From NCBI GenBank assembly GCA_045636545.1, contig JAZTXR010000055.1:1-64000 (forward strand): a DNA stretch of 64,000 bases, given 5' to 3'. This DNA is from HGM04593 sp045636545. GTDB taxonomy: Bacteria > Bacteroidota > Bacteroidia > Bacteroidales > Bacteroidaceae. The translations under genes were made by a program, and so were the position numbers. Under the pieces are notes generated by a model that was given only the letters and a program-made list of their open reading frames with translations, made no database searches and was not told the origin of the DNA. Shown piece by piece: positions 25,882 through 34,490 of this stretch (position 1 is its first letter; each line of letters starts with the position of its first letter).

Positions 25882-27521
25882 TATCTGTTTTGCCGATGTT
25901 GAGGCTTCTGTTGCTCATACCCCTTTTGTTTGTGTCGTTGACTGTGTTCCCGCAGGGACTGCAACCAGACACTGTTCCGTCACGCCCTGTCAGGAAGAGC
26001 TATGTCCATCTGCTTCATACCGACATGACCCGTTTTGATGAGGCTATTGACCCCGAGGCCTGGATACTTGTGGGAAATGTCAAATTCCGTCGCGACAGTA
26101 TGTATATGTATTGTGACAGTGCCCACTACTACCAGAAGAAGAACTCATTCCTTGCGTTCGGTAACGTGAGGATGGAGCAGGGCGACACGCTATTTCTTTA
26201 TGGTGATTACCTGGATTTTAACGGTGTTACAAACATAGCCAGGGTCAGGAATAATGTAAGGCTCATAGACAAGGAGGTCGTTCTTGAAACTGACAGTCTT
26301 GACTATGACCGCAACAGGAATCTCGGCTACTTTTTTGAATATGGCAATCTTTATGACGGGACAGGCTCGTTGAGCTCCTATTACGGCGATTACAATGTGG
26401 ATACCAATACGGCGCTTTTCGTCGATGATGTCATACTGGAGAATGACAAGTCCCAAGTCCTGTCCGATACTCTGTATTATAACACTGAGAGCAAGTTGGC
26501 GACAATTGTAGGTCCTACCAATATATATACGGGTGATACAGAGGTTTACTCTGATCGTGGAACATTCAATACAGCTACAAGGCACGCGAGTCTGATGGAG
26601 AGGCCTGTGCTGTTTAACGGCAACAGGGTCATGACTGCCGACTCTATATTCTACGATACTGCCCTTGGTTACAGCGAGGTCTTCGGGAACATTGTCTACA
26701 CCGATACCATAGACTGCAATATGCTGACCGGTGAGTATGCATTTCTTGACGAGGTGAAGGACTCTGTGTATGTGACAGGAAAGGCAATGGTTGTTGATTT
26801 TTCTCAGCGCGATTCTCTTTTTGTCCATTCCGATACAATATGGGCTGTTTCATACAATCTTGATACCGATTCGCTTTACCGCAAGGTAAAGGCCTACAAC
26901 AAGGTGCGTGCCTGGGGAAAGAGTATGCAAGCTGTGTGCGACTCCCTTGTCTTTGATTCCAGAGATACCTGTATGACGATGTACAAGGACCCTATCCTGT
27001 GGAACGGTAACATTCAGTTGTTGGGCGAGGAGGTAAAGGTGTATATGAATGATTCTACCATAAAATGGGTGAATATCATCAACCAGTCGCTCTATGTTGA
27101 AAGACTTGATTCTGTTCTCTACAACCAGATAAAGGGCAAGGAAATGGAATTTTATTTCACAGATGGGCAATTGGATGAGATGCGTGTGATTGGTAGCGTA
27201 GAGGTTATTTTCTATCCGTTGGACAGTGACAGCACATATATTGGTATGAACACCACCACGTCGGGGCGTATAATGGCATACATGAAAGAACGTAAAGTGG
27301 AGCGTGTAGTCGTGCCCAAGGATTCGAAAGGTGTGTTTTACCCGATGAGCCAGCGCCCCGAGGATAAACGCTTCCTTGATACTTTTGCGTGGTTCGACTA
27401 TGTACGTCCGCTCTCAAAGGAGGATATCTTCAATTGGAGAGGCAAGGGCTCCGACAAGGAACTCAAGGTGATGAAAAAAGAGAAGATACCTTTGCCAACT
27501 CTTGACCGTTTTAAAAAGTGA
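25878..27521 (+). CDS. OstA/LptA-like organic solvent tolerance protein
   Basis: A 547-aa exported protein with a hydrophobic N-terminus (residues 8-25). The body is a long ladder of short beta strands of the pattern 'NVKFRRDSMYMYCDSAHYY', typical of the OstA-like (LptA/LptD N-terminal) beta-jellyroll in Bacteroidota. Such folds bind lipid A during LPS transport. It overlaps the SurA gene by 4 nt, which fits joint work in outer-membrane assembly. The C-terminal LptD barrel is absent, so it is not LptD itself. Confidence 0.85.
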   Translation: MISVLPMLRLLLLIPLLFVSLTVFPQGLQPDTVPSRPVRKSYVHLLHTDMTRFDEAIDPEAWILVGNVKFRRDSMYMYCDSAHYYQKKNSFLAFGNVRMEQGDTLFLYGDYLDFNGVTNIARVRNNVRLIDKEVVLETDSLDYDRNRNLGYFFEYGNLYDGTGSLSSYYGDYNVDTNTALFVDDVILENDKSQVLSDTLYYNTESKLATIVGPTNIYTGDTEVYSDRGTFNTATRHASLMERPVLFNGNRVMTADSIFYDTALGYSEVFGNIVYTDTIDCNMLTGEYAFLDEVKDSVYVTGKAMVVDFSQRDSLFVHSDTIWAVSYNLDTDSLYRKVKAYNKVRAWGKSMQAVCDSLVFDSRDTCMTMYKDPILWNGNIQLLGEEVKVYMNDSTIKWVNIINQSLYVERLDSVLYNQIKGKEMEFYFTDGQLDEMRVIGSVEVIFYPLDSDSTYIGMNTTTSGRIMAYMKERKVERVVVPKDSKGVFYPMSQRPEDKRFLDTFAWFDYVRPLSKEDIFNWRGKGSDKELKVMKKEKIPLPTLDRFKK

Positions 27522-27607
27522 GAAACAGGTACTTTTGAAAATGAAGAACAGCGAACCTATCAGCTTCTATAAGAAAATGTTTTTTTTGGAAATTTGAACA
27601 GCTTCTA
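27521..27607 (+). repeat. Half copy of the 189-bp inverted-repeat element
   Basis: This segment matches the right half of the element at 32988-33176. Shared words include gaaacagg, tatcagcttctataagaaaa and tttgaacagcttcta. It fills almost the whole gap between the OstA-like gene and the next small gene. Confidence 0.8.
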
Positions 27608-27615
27608 AATGACTT

Positions 27616-27915
27616 ATGGCCGGTTTTAAGATGCGTGAACCCAGAAAGTTCAATCATAAATATATTTTTGTTGACGAGCGTAAGGAGAAACTTGACAAGA
27701 TTGTACAGAATGCCAAGCGCGACCTCGGTATGCTCCCCCCTCAGGAACCTACTTACGAAGAACGTATCAGGGGGGCGTTTGTCGGTGATAATTCGCACCT
27801 CGACCGCATGCGCAGCAATCCTTCGCGCATTTCTTCGCGTTTTGCGGTTGCAGCCTTGATGGTGTGTCTTTTTGTATTGTATTATATTATGAAAACCGTT
27901 TTCGGCTACGTATGA
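27616..27915 (+). CDS. Small tail-anchored membrane protein, unknown function
   Basis: A 99-aa protein. The N-terminal 70 residues are charged and begin MAGFKMREPRKFNHKYIFVD. One transmembrane helix sits near the C-terminus (about 76-93), so it looks tail-anchored with a cytoplasmic head. I do not recognise a named family. Its TGA overlaps the mutL ATG (ATGA at 27912-27915), implying translational coupling to mutL. Confidence 0.75.
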   Translation: MAGFKMREPRKFNHKYIFVDERKEKLDKIVQNAKRDLGMLPPQEPTYEERIRGAFVGDNSHLDRMRSNPSRISSRFAVAALMVCLFVLYYIMKTVFGYV

Positions 27916-29765
27916 AAGATATTATACATTTGTTGCCCGATTCTGTGGCAAACCAGATTGCTGCCGGTGAGGTTGTGCAACGCCCCGCATCGGTGGTCAA
28001 GGAACTTGTGGAGAATGCGGTCGATGCTGGAGCCACCAAGGTACAGGTGGTTGTTGCCGATGGCGGACGGACTCTCATTCAGGTCATAGACAATGGAAAG
28101 GGTATGTCCGAGACCGATGCCCGCCTTGCTTTCGAAAGGCACGCGACATCAAAGATTGCTAGCGCCGATGACCTGTTCGCGCTGACAACGATGGGCTTCC
28201 GTGGCGAGGCGCTTGCCTCCATAGTGGCTGTGGCACAGGTTGAACTTGTTACACGCCGTGCTGCCGATGAACTTGGAACCTGCATAGTCATGAGTGGTTC
28301 AAAGCTTGAGGCACAAGAGCCGGTGGCGGCCCCTGTAGGCAGTAACTTCAAGGTGAAGAATCTCTTTTTCAACATCCCTGCACGTCGCAAGTTCCTCAAG
28401 TCGGTACAGACGGAGTTGAACAACATCGTCACCGAATTCGAGCGTGTGGCCTTGGTCAATTGTGATGTGGAATTCACTCTCTCGCACAATGGTAATGAGA
28501 TGATATCTTTGCCGCCGTCATCTTTCCGTCAAAGGATTGTAAACCTCTTTGGCAAGCGTGTGAATGCCCATCTTATAGATGTAGATGTAGAGAGTACCCT
28601 CATAAATATAAAAGGTTTTGTGGGTGCTCCCGAGAGCGCCCGCAAGAAGGGTGCTCTGCAGTACTTCTTCGTCAACGGCCGCTATATGCGCCACCCCTAT
28701 TTCGCCAAGGCGGTTGCCGAGGCATACGGCGAGATAATACCGCAGGGTGAGCAGGTACCGTTCTTCCTCTGCTTTGATGTCGACCCTTCACGCATAGATG
28801 TGAATATACACCCCACAAAGACTGAAATCAAGTTCGAGGACGAGACAAATCTGTGGAAGATAATCTCGGCTGCTGTAAAAGAGGCGCTGGGGCGTTTCAA
28901 TGCGGCGCCAAGTCTTGATTTTGACGATGATGCTATGCCCGAGATACCAGTAATGGACTACTCTGCCGGTGCGGGTGCTCCGGTCTCGGCTCCAAAGGTG
29001 TCATACAACCCATCCTATAATCCATTCAACAGATATAAGCCCGATTATCGCGGCTCGGGTGGTGGCTGGGAGATGCTTTATGGCGGCGTTGAGGGCGGCT
29101 CAAAACCGCTTGATCTCTCTCCATTCGAAGAGGTGGAGGATTTTACCGCGAACGAGCCGGCGGTGGTTGTCCAAAGTGCAATGAATGTTCCCGAGACCGA
29201 ATATGTGCCTATGTCACAGTACAAGGGGCAGTATATCCTTGTCCCGGTGAAGTCGGGGCTTATGTGGATACACCAGCGTAGGGCACATATACGTGTGCTG
29301 TTCGAAAAGTACCGCCGTCAGATGAGTGACAGGTGCAAGGCTTCTCAAGGGATGCTTTTCCCCGAAAGGGTGGAGTTGTCCATGAATGAGGCTCTGGTAC
29401 TTGATTCCATATCCGAGGAACTCGTGTCGCTGGGTTTTGACGTATCGCCCCTTGGTGGTGGAACATACGTGTTGAATGGTGTGCCTGTGGGTATTGAGGG
29501 ACTGCAGCCTGTGAAGTTGTTGACCGATATCATACACAGTGCAATGGAACAGGCTGACAATGCTGTGGAAAAGGTGCGCGATGGGGTTGCCGCCACTATG
29601 GCAAAGGCGGTTGCCGTGGTGACTGGGCAGCAACTGTCGCACGAGGAGATGGCATCTCTCGTTGATGACCTGTTCAATACCGCTATGCCATCGCACACTC
29701 CTGATGGAAAGCCTGTGATTCATATAATGGGTGATTCCGAAATCGAGCGTAATTTCTATAAATAG
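27912..29765 (+). CDS. mutL: DNA mismatch repair protein MutL
   Basis: A 617-aa protein. The GHKL ATPase motifs are intact: ENAVDAGA, DNGKGM and GFRGEALASI. The C-terminal dimerisation domain (about 420-617) has HQRRAHIRVLFE where nuclease-active MutL has DQHAxxE. The CPHGRP position reads TPDGKP. Both suggest loss of the endonuclease metal site. ATG 27912 (MKDIIHLLPDSVANQIAAGE) is chosen as the family start; a frame-extended start at 27864 runs inside the previous gene. Confidence 0.96.
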   Translation: MKDIIHLLPDSVANQIAAGEVVQRPASVVKELVENAVDAGATKVQVVVADGGRTLIQVIDNGKGMSETDARLAFERHATSKIASADDLFALTTMGFRGEALASIVAVAQVELVTRRAADELGTCIVMSGSKLEAQEPVAAPVGSNFKVKNLFFNIPARRKFLKSVQTELNNIVTEFERVALVNCDVEFTLSHNGNEMISLPPSSFRQRIVNLFGKRVNAHLIDVDVESTLINIKGFVGAPESARKKGALQYFFVNGRYMRHPYFAKAVAEAYGEIIPQGEQVPFFLCFDVDPSRIDVNIHPTKTEIKFEDETNLWKIISAAVKEALGRFNAAPSLDFDDDAMPEIPVMDYSAGAGAPVSAPKVSYNPSYNPFNRYKPDYRGSGGGWEMLYGGVEGGSKPLDLSPFEEVEDFTANEPAVVVQSAMNVPETEYVPMSQYKGQYILVPVKSGLMWIHQRRAHIRVLFEKYRRQMSDRCKASQGMLFPERVELSMNEALVLDSISEELVSLGFDVSPLGGGTYVLNGVPVGIEGLQPVKLLTDIIHSAMEQADNAVEKVRDGVAATMAKAVAVVTGQQLSHEEMASLVDDLFNTAMPSHTPDGKPVIHIMGDSEIERNFYK

Positions 29766-29773
29766 AAAACCTG

Positions 29774-29829
29774 TATGCATTCACGGGTATTTTATGTTAA
29801 AAAAAATTAAAAACACCCCTGAATGCATA
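29774..29829. terminator. Inverted repeat after mutL
   Basis: 15-bp arms (29774-29788 / 29815-29829) with one mismatch enclose an A/T-rich loop. No T-tract follows, so the terminator role is uncertain. Confidence 0.5.
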
Positions 29830-29859
29830 TAGTGTCTACGTCTATTTTTAAAAAATATG

Positions 29860-29867
29860 TAATTTTG
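29860..29867 (+). promoter_or_regulatory. Promoter -7 box (TAATTTTG) for the OmpA-family gene
   Basis: TAATTTTG matches TAnnTTTG and gives an AT-rich leader of about 140 nt, as often seen for abundant outer-membrane proteins. Confidence 0.5.
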
Positions 29868-30016
29868 CAAATAAATAGGAAAACTGTGTAAAGACATTTC
29901 GTCGTTTTCTTTGCATTGTGTTTTCTGTGGAAACATTACAATGGCTTGTGTGTTTATTATTATGCAGTTTTGTGAGAAATAAATAAGTGTTTATATAAAT
30001 CTAATTAGTTTTAAGT

Positions 30017-31180
30017 ATGAAAAAATTTATGATTTCACTAGCTATTGCTAGTTTTGCAATGTTCTCTACAGCGCAGGAGACAGTTAGCGAGGTCGTAGTT
30101 CCTACCAAATCAAAATCGGTAGTTACTAACAGCTTCGGCAGCAACTGGTTCCTTGGTGTGAACGGTGGCGTGAATCTTTACAACGGCGTGTTCATGAATG
30201 GTGAGAGCGTTTTCGACCACGTATCTCCGGCACTTGATGTATTTGTTGGTAAATGGCATACTCCTGGTTTCGGTTGGAGAGTCGCTTATCGTGGCTTGAA
30301 TATCCAGACATACAAGGCTAATAGCCACGTGGCGTTCATGAACTATCATTTTGATGCAATGTTCAACTTGTGCAACCTCATCGGTGGTTACAAGGAAGGT
30401 CGTGTATGGAATGTGATGCCTTATGTCGGTTTTGGTTGGGCTGGCCGTACGCAGTCTAAATTTGATACAGATGGCGTGATGACATCTGGTAAGTGGACTG
30501 GAACACTTTCTGTGAATTATGGTATCCTTCAGTCTTTCCGCGTTGCCAAGCGCCTTTCTATCAACCTTGAGCTTGCCGGTTCATTCTTCCGCAACGGTTT
30601 CAGCAGCAGGGTTGGACAGTCGGGTCACGATATGATGTGGACTGCGACAGCCGGTCTTACTGTTGATCTCTTTAGAGTAGTAGATTGGGATAATGCTCCT
30701 GACGTAGAGGCACTCCAGGGTATCTATGCCGGTATGATTGATGGTCTCCAGGGTCAGCTTGACGATGCTTTGGCTGCCAACAGAGAGAAGCAGAACCAGA
30801 TTAAGGCTCTTGAGCAGGCTAACAAGGCTCTCGAGACAGATATTGCAATCTACAAGAATGTTAAGCCTCTCAACGTTTCAGAGTCTATCTTCTTTGAGTT
30901 CGGCTCATCTAAGATTGCTTCTAAAAAGGATATCTTGAATATCAAGGCTTATGCTGAGGCTGCCAAGGCTGCAGGTGTAAAGGTTAAGGTTGTTGCTTTT
31001 GCTGACTACATTGGTGCAAGTGAGTACAATGTCAAGTTGTCACAGGCTCGTGCCGAGGCTGTAGCTAATGTACTCAGGGAGAATGGTGCCGAGGTTGAAA
31101 CAGCTGTCGGTTACGGTGAGTCTGAGGAGTATAAGGAGCGTTACTTGAACCGTCGCGCAATTATGACTGTCGCTGAATAA
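30017..31180 (+). CDS. OmpA-family outer-membrane protein
   Basis: A 387-aa protein with a signal peptide ending near STAQ (residue 20). An N-terminal beta-barrel (about 40-225) is followed by a short coiled coil (about 232-275). The C-terminal OmpA peptidoglycan-binding domain (about 285-387) carries FFEFGSSKI, LSQARAEAV and NRRAIM. It should tie the outer membrane to the cell wall. The domain reads FADYIG where many family members have a TGYADxxG loop. It is monocistronic, with its own terminator. Confidence 0.93.
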   Translation: MKKFMISLAIASFAMFSTAQETVSEVVVPTKSKSVVTNSFGSNWFLGVNGGVNLYNGVFMNGESVFDHVSPALDVFVGKWHTPGFGWRVAYRGLNIQTYKANSHVAFMNYHFDAMFNLCNLIGGYKEGRVWNVMPYVGFGWAGRTQSKFDTDGVMTSGKWTGTLSVNYGILQSFRVAKRLSINLELAGSFFRNGFSSRVGQSGHDMMWTATAGLTVDLFRVVDWDNAPDVEALQGIYAGMIDGLQGQLDDALAANREKQNQIKALEQANKALETDIAIYKNVKPLNVSESIFFEFGSSKIASKKDILNIKAYAEAAKAAGVKVKVVAFADYIGASEYNVKLSQARAEAVANVLRENGAEVETAVGYGESEEYKERYLNRRAIMTVAE

Positions 31181-31202
31181 TCCGCAGTCAAGTGATATAT
31201 TG

Positions 31203-31236
31203 ATTGAGCAGGCCCTGTGTCTGCTCAATTTTTTTG
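31203..31236 (+). terminator. Terminator after the OmpA-family gene
   Basis: A 9-bp perfect stem (31203-31211 / 31221-31229) is followed by a T-tract to 31236. Confidence 0.9.
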
Positions 31237-31339
31237 TTTATAGTGGTGGTTGCTGTTTTGTTCTGCTGTGGTTCTGTCGGTGGTTGACTCTGCCTGTTGT
31301 GGTTTTTTTGAACTTTTTATAAAAATAATTGGTGAAAGA

Positions 31340-31371
31340 TTTGGTGGATAGAAAATTTTGCTGTACTTTTG
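31340..31371 (+). promoter_or_regulatory. Consensus promoter for tRNA-Val
   Basis: TTTG (31340-31343), exactly 20 nt, then TACTTTTG (31364-31371) form a full Bacteroidota sigma-ABfr promoter, 30 nt before the tRNA. Confidence 0.85.
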
Positions 31372-31401
31372 CAACGCAATTGAGAAACGGTTGCACTTTA
31401 A

Positions 31402-31479
31402 GGACGTTTAGCTCAGCTGGTTTAGAGCATCTGCCTTACAAGCAGAGGGTCGGCGGTTCGAATCCGTCAACGTCCACCA
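31402..31479 (+). tRNA. tRNA-Val (anticodon TAC)
   Basis: A complete cloverleaf. The acceptor stem GGACGTT (31402-31408) pairs with AACGTCC (31469-31475), followed by A and an encoded CCA (31477-31479). The anticodon stem TCTGC/GCAGA encloses the loop CTTACAA, with the anticodon TAC at 31437-31439. The T arm contains GGTTCGAATCC. It stands alone between a protein-coding terminator and purB. Confidence 0.95.
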
Positions 31480-31611
31480 CCAGGAGGCCTGCGCAGTGCG
31501 CGGGTTATTTTTTTGCCCTTTTGCGAGGGCTTCCGTGCGTGTGTATATAAATAATTATTTATTTTTTGATAAACTTTGCCTCTATATTAGGTGTTTATAC
31601 CTAAAAAGTGC

Positions 31612-31619
31612 TATTTTTG
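31612..31619 (+). promoter_or_regulatory. Promoter -7 box (TATTTTTG) for purB
   Basis: It lies 22 nt before the purB ATG. No exact -33 element is present; a small palindrome (aggtgtttatacct, 31589-31602) lies just upstream. Confidence 0.5.
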
Positions 31620-31641
31620 TAGCTTGAAAATATTTTAAAAC

Positions 31642-32988
31642 ATGGAATTGAACATTTTGACAGCTATATCTCCTGTTGACGGACGTTACAGGGGAAAGGC
31701 AGAGCCATTGGCCGGTTATTTTTCGGAGTATGCTCTCATCAAGTACCGCGTGTTTGTGGAAATCGAGTATTTCATCGCATTGTGCGAACTGCCCATTCCG
31801 CAGCTTGCATCTGTAGACAAGGCATTGTTCCCACGTCTGCGTGAAATATATTCAAACTTTACATTGGAGAATGCTGGCCGCGTAAAGGAAATTGAGAAGG
31901 TTACAAATCACGATGTCAAGGCTGTGGAATACTTCATCAAGGAGCAGTTCGATGCCATTGGCGGCCTCGATGCTTGCAAAGAGTTCATTCACTTTGGTCT
32001 CACATCACAGGATATCAACAATACATCAGTTCCCCGTTCAATCAAGGATGCTCTCGATGAGGTGTATTATCCTTTGATTGAGGAGCTCATTGCACAGCTC
32101 AAGAGCTATGCCGAGGCCTGGGCCGAGATTCCTATGCTTGCGCGGACACACGGCCAGCCTGCATCGCCCACACGTTTGGGCAAGGAGGTTATGGTATTCG
32201 TGTACCGTCTCGAGGCACAGCTTGCCGAGCTGAAGCGTTGCCCCATCTCGGCAAAGTTCGGTGGTGCTACAGGTAACTTCAATGCACACCGCGTTGCATA
32301 TCCCGGCATCGACTGGAAAGCTTTCGCAAACAAGTTCGTGAGCGAGAACCTCGGTCTGCAGCGTGAGCAGTACACAACCCAGATTTCAAACTATGACAAC
32401 CTGGCTGCATTGTTCGATGCAATGCGCCGCATCAATATCATCATCATGGATATGGACAAGGACTTCTGGCAGTACATATCCAACGAGTTCTTCAAGCAGA
32501 AGATAAAGGCCGGCGAGGTGGGCTCAAGTGCAATGCCTCACAAGGTGAACCCAATCGACTTCGAGAACAGCGAGGGTAACCTTGGCATAGCTAACGCCAT
32601 CCTTGACCACCTCTCAATGAAGTTGCCAATCTCTCGCCTGCAGCGCGACCTTACCGACTCTACAGTGCTCCGCAATGTGGGTGTTCCCATGAGCCACATG
32701 CTCATTGCCGTGAAGAGTTCACTTGTGGGCTTGCGCAAGCTGTTGCTCAACGAGGCGGCAATCTATGACGAGCTTGACAACTGCTGGAGTGTCTGCGCCG
32801 AGGGTATACAGACAATCCTGCGCCGCGAGGCCTATCCGAACCCATACGAGGCGCTCAAGGCCTTGACACGTACCAACGAGGGCATAAACCAGAATACTCT
32901 TCTGCAGTTCATCGATGGCCTCGACGTGCCCGAGAATGTGAAAGAGGAACTTCGTGCAATTACCCCACACTCATATACAGGTTTTTAA
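31642..32988 (+). CDS. purB: Adenylosuccinate lyase
   Basis: A 448-aa lyase of the fumarase/aspartase superfamily that acts twice in purine synthesis, on SAICAR and on adenylosuccinate. The signature loop GSSAMPHKVNPIDFEN is present (about residues 293-308), and the start (LTAISPVDGRYRGK) is typical of the longer bacterial PurB group. Length is normal. The TAA stop abuts the 189-bp repeat element. Confidence 0.97.
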   Translation: MELNILTAISPVDGRYRGKAEPLAGYFSEYALIKYRVFVEIEYFIALCELPIPQLASVDKALFPRLREIYSNFTLENAGRVKEIEKVTNHDVKAVEYFIKEQFDAIGGLDACKEFIHFGLTSQDINNTSVPRSIKDALDEVYYPLIEELIAQLKSYAEAWAEIPMLARTHGQPASPTRLGKEVMVFVYRLEAQLAELKRCPISAKFGGATGNFNAHRVAYPGIDWKAFANKFVSENLGLQREQYTTQISNYDNLAALFDAMRRINIIIMDMDKDFWQYISNEFFKQKIKAGEVGSSAMPHKVNPIDFENSEGNLGIANAILDHLSMKLPISRLQRDLTDSTVLRNVGVPMSHMLIAVKSSLVGLRKLLLNEAAIYDELDNCWSVCAEGIQTILRREAYPNPYEALKALTRTNEGINQNTLLQFIDGLDVPENVKEELRAITPHSYTGF

Positions 32989-33176
32989 GAAGCTGTTTAA
33001 AATTATATCGCCAAATTTTTTATAGAGCAAGAATAGAATGTTTTTTTATTTTTTAAGGGCGCATAGCGGGCTATGTAACCGCAAAAAAGAAAGAAACAGG
33101 CATTCTTGAACATAAAAAATGGCGAAACTATCAGCTTCTATAAGAAAATATTTTTTTAGAAATTTAAACAGCTTCT
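32988..33176 (+). repeat. 189-bp MITE-like element with terminal inverted repeats (copy B)
   Basis: The ends are perfect 14-bp inverted repeats: AGAAGCTGTTTAAA at 32988-33001 and its reverse complement at 33163-33176. A central hairpin-like core reads ggcgcatagcgggctatg (about 33058-33075). It carries no gene. Copy C at 50075-50262 is the same element in reverse orientation, and 27521-27607 is a half copy. Confidence 0.85.
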
Positions 33177-33230
33177 AAAGAGAAATAACAGAGATAATTT
33201 GGACCGTGAGGTTCGTAAAATATTTTTTAG

Positions 33231-34463
33231 ATGAGCAATTATAGAGACAGATCTTCGGACAATTTCTCACCTCGTGGAAACAGAGGCAGAGCATCCTACA
33301 ATCCGAACTTCGATGGCGACAACAGATTGAAGGGTCGTCCACGTTTTAACAAGAGTGACGACCGTCCCCAGTACAGGAACGCCAGCCGCGAAGGTGGCAA
33401 TGATGGCGACTTTGGCCGTGCAAGACAGTATAAGCGCTATGGTAATGAGGGCGGCAACGGCTTCAATCGTTTCGGTGGTGAAAGAGGTGGCCGTGGTGGC
33501 GATTTCGAGCCACGCTATGGCGGCGATGTACAGCGCCAGGGACGTGATGGCGGCCCACGCGGTGGCTTCCGTGGCGGTTACAAGGCCGACAATGCCGGCG
33601 GTGAGAGACCCTTCGCAAACAAATATCCCGCCGACCGCCGTCCAAAGTATGGCGACAAGGGAAACCGCAAGGGTACATACGACCCCAATGCAAAGTACAG
33701 CAGCAAGAAACGCGCGGCATTCCGCGATGCGACACTTGACCCCGATGCTCCGGTGCGCCTGAACAAATATCTCGCCAACGCGGGTATCTGCTCACGCCGC
33801 GAGGCCGACAGCTATATCGAGGCCGGTCTCATCACAGTCAACGGCGCAGTGGTTACCGAGTTGGGTACAAAGGTTGTTCCGGCCGACGACATCCGCTTCA
33901 ACGGCGAGCGCGTGAACCCCGAGCGCAAGGTATATGTCCTTTTGAACAAGCCAAAGGATTGCGTGACTACAGTCGATGACCCACAGGAGCGCAAGACCGT
34001 ACTCGACTGCCTGCGTGGCATCGGCAAGGAGAGAATCTACCCTGTTGGCCGTCTCGACCGCAATACAACAGGCGTTCTTCTTCTCACCAACGATGGCGAT
34101 ATGGCTGCAAAGCTCACACACCCCAAGTTCATGAAGAAGAAAATCTATCACGTGACCTGTGACAAGAACGTTGCAATGTCCGACATGGATTTGCTTGTGA
34201 ATGGCATTGAACTTGAGGATGGCCGCGTGTATGCCGATGAGGTCTCATACGTGAATGATGCCGACCGTTCACAGATTGGTATCGAAATCCACTCGGGCAA
34301 GAACCGTATCGTGCGCCGTATGCTCGAGCATCTTGGCTATCGCGTGAACAAGCTCGACCGTGTGCTTTTCGCCGGCCTCACCAAGAAGAACCTTCGCCGT
34401 GGCGACTGGCGTTATCTTACCGATAAGGAAATCAATATGCTCCGTCTTGGTGCATACGAGTAA
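33231..34463 (+). CDS. RluB/RsuA-type rRNA pseudouridine synthase with RG-rich N-terminus
   Basis: A 410-aa protein. An S4 RNA-binding domain (RLNKYLANAGICSRREAD, about 175-230) precedes the catalytic domain, with the active-site Asp in GRLDRNTTGVLLLTNDG (about 269-285). The first 165 residues are a disordered Gly/Arg/Asn-rich extension with RGG-like repeats, likely to add RNA affinity. The target is probably a single uridine in 23S rRNA, as for RluB; that is inference. It is followed 27 bp later by asnS. Confidence 0.9.
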   Translation: MSNYRDRSSDNFSPRGNRGRASYNPNFDGDNRLKGRPRFNKSDDRPQYRNASREGGNDGDFGRARQYKRYGNEGGNGFNRFGGERGGRGGDFEPRYGGDVQRQGRDGGPRGGFRGGYKADNAGGERPFANKYPADRRPKYGDKGNRKGTYDPNAKYSSKKRAAFRDATLDPDAPVRLNKYLANAGICSRREADSYIEAGLITVNGAVVTELGTKVVPADDIRFNGERVNPERKVYVLLNKPKDCVTTVDDPQERKTVLDCLRGIGKERIYPVGRLDRNTTGVLLLTNDGDMAAKLTHPKFMKKKIYHVTCDKNVAMSDMDLLVNGIELEDGRVYADEVSYVNDADRSQIGIEIHSGKNRIVRRMLEHLGYRVNKLDRVLFAGLTKKNLRRGDWRYLTDKEINMLRLGAYE

Positions 34464-34490
34464 TGAACCGAAGAAAACAGAAATACAATA

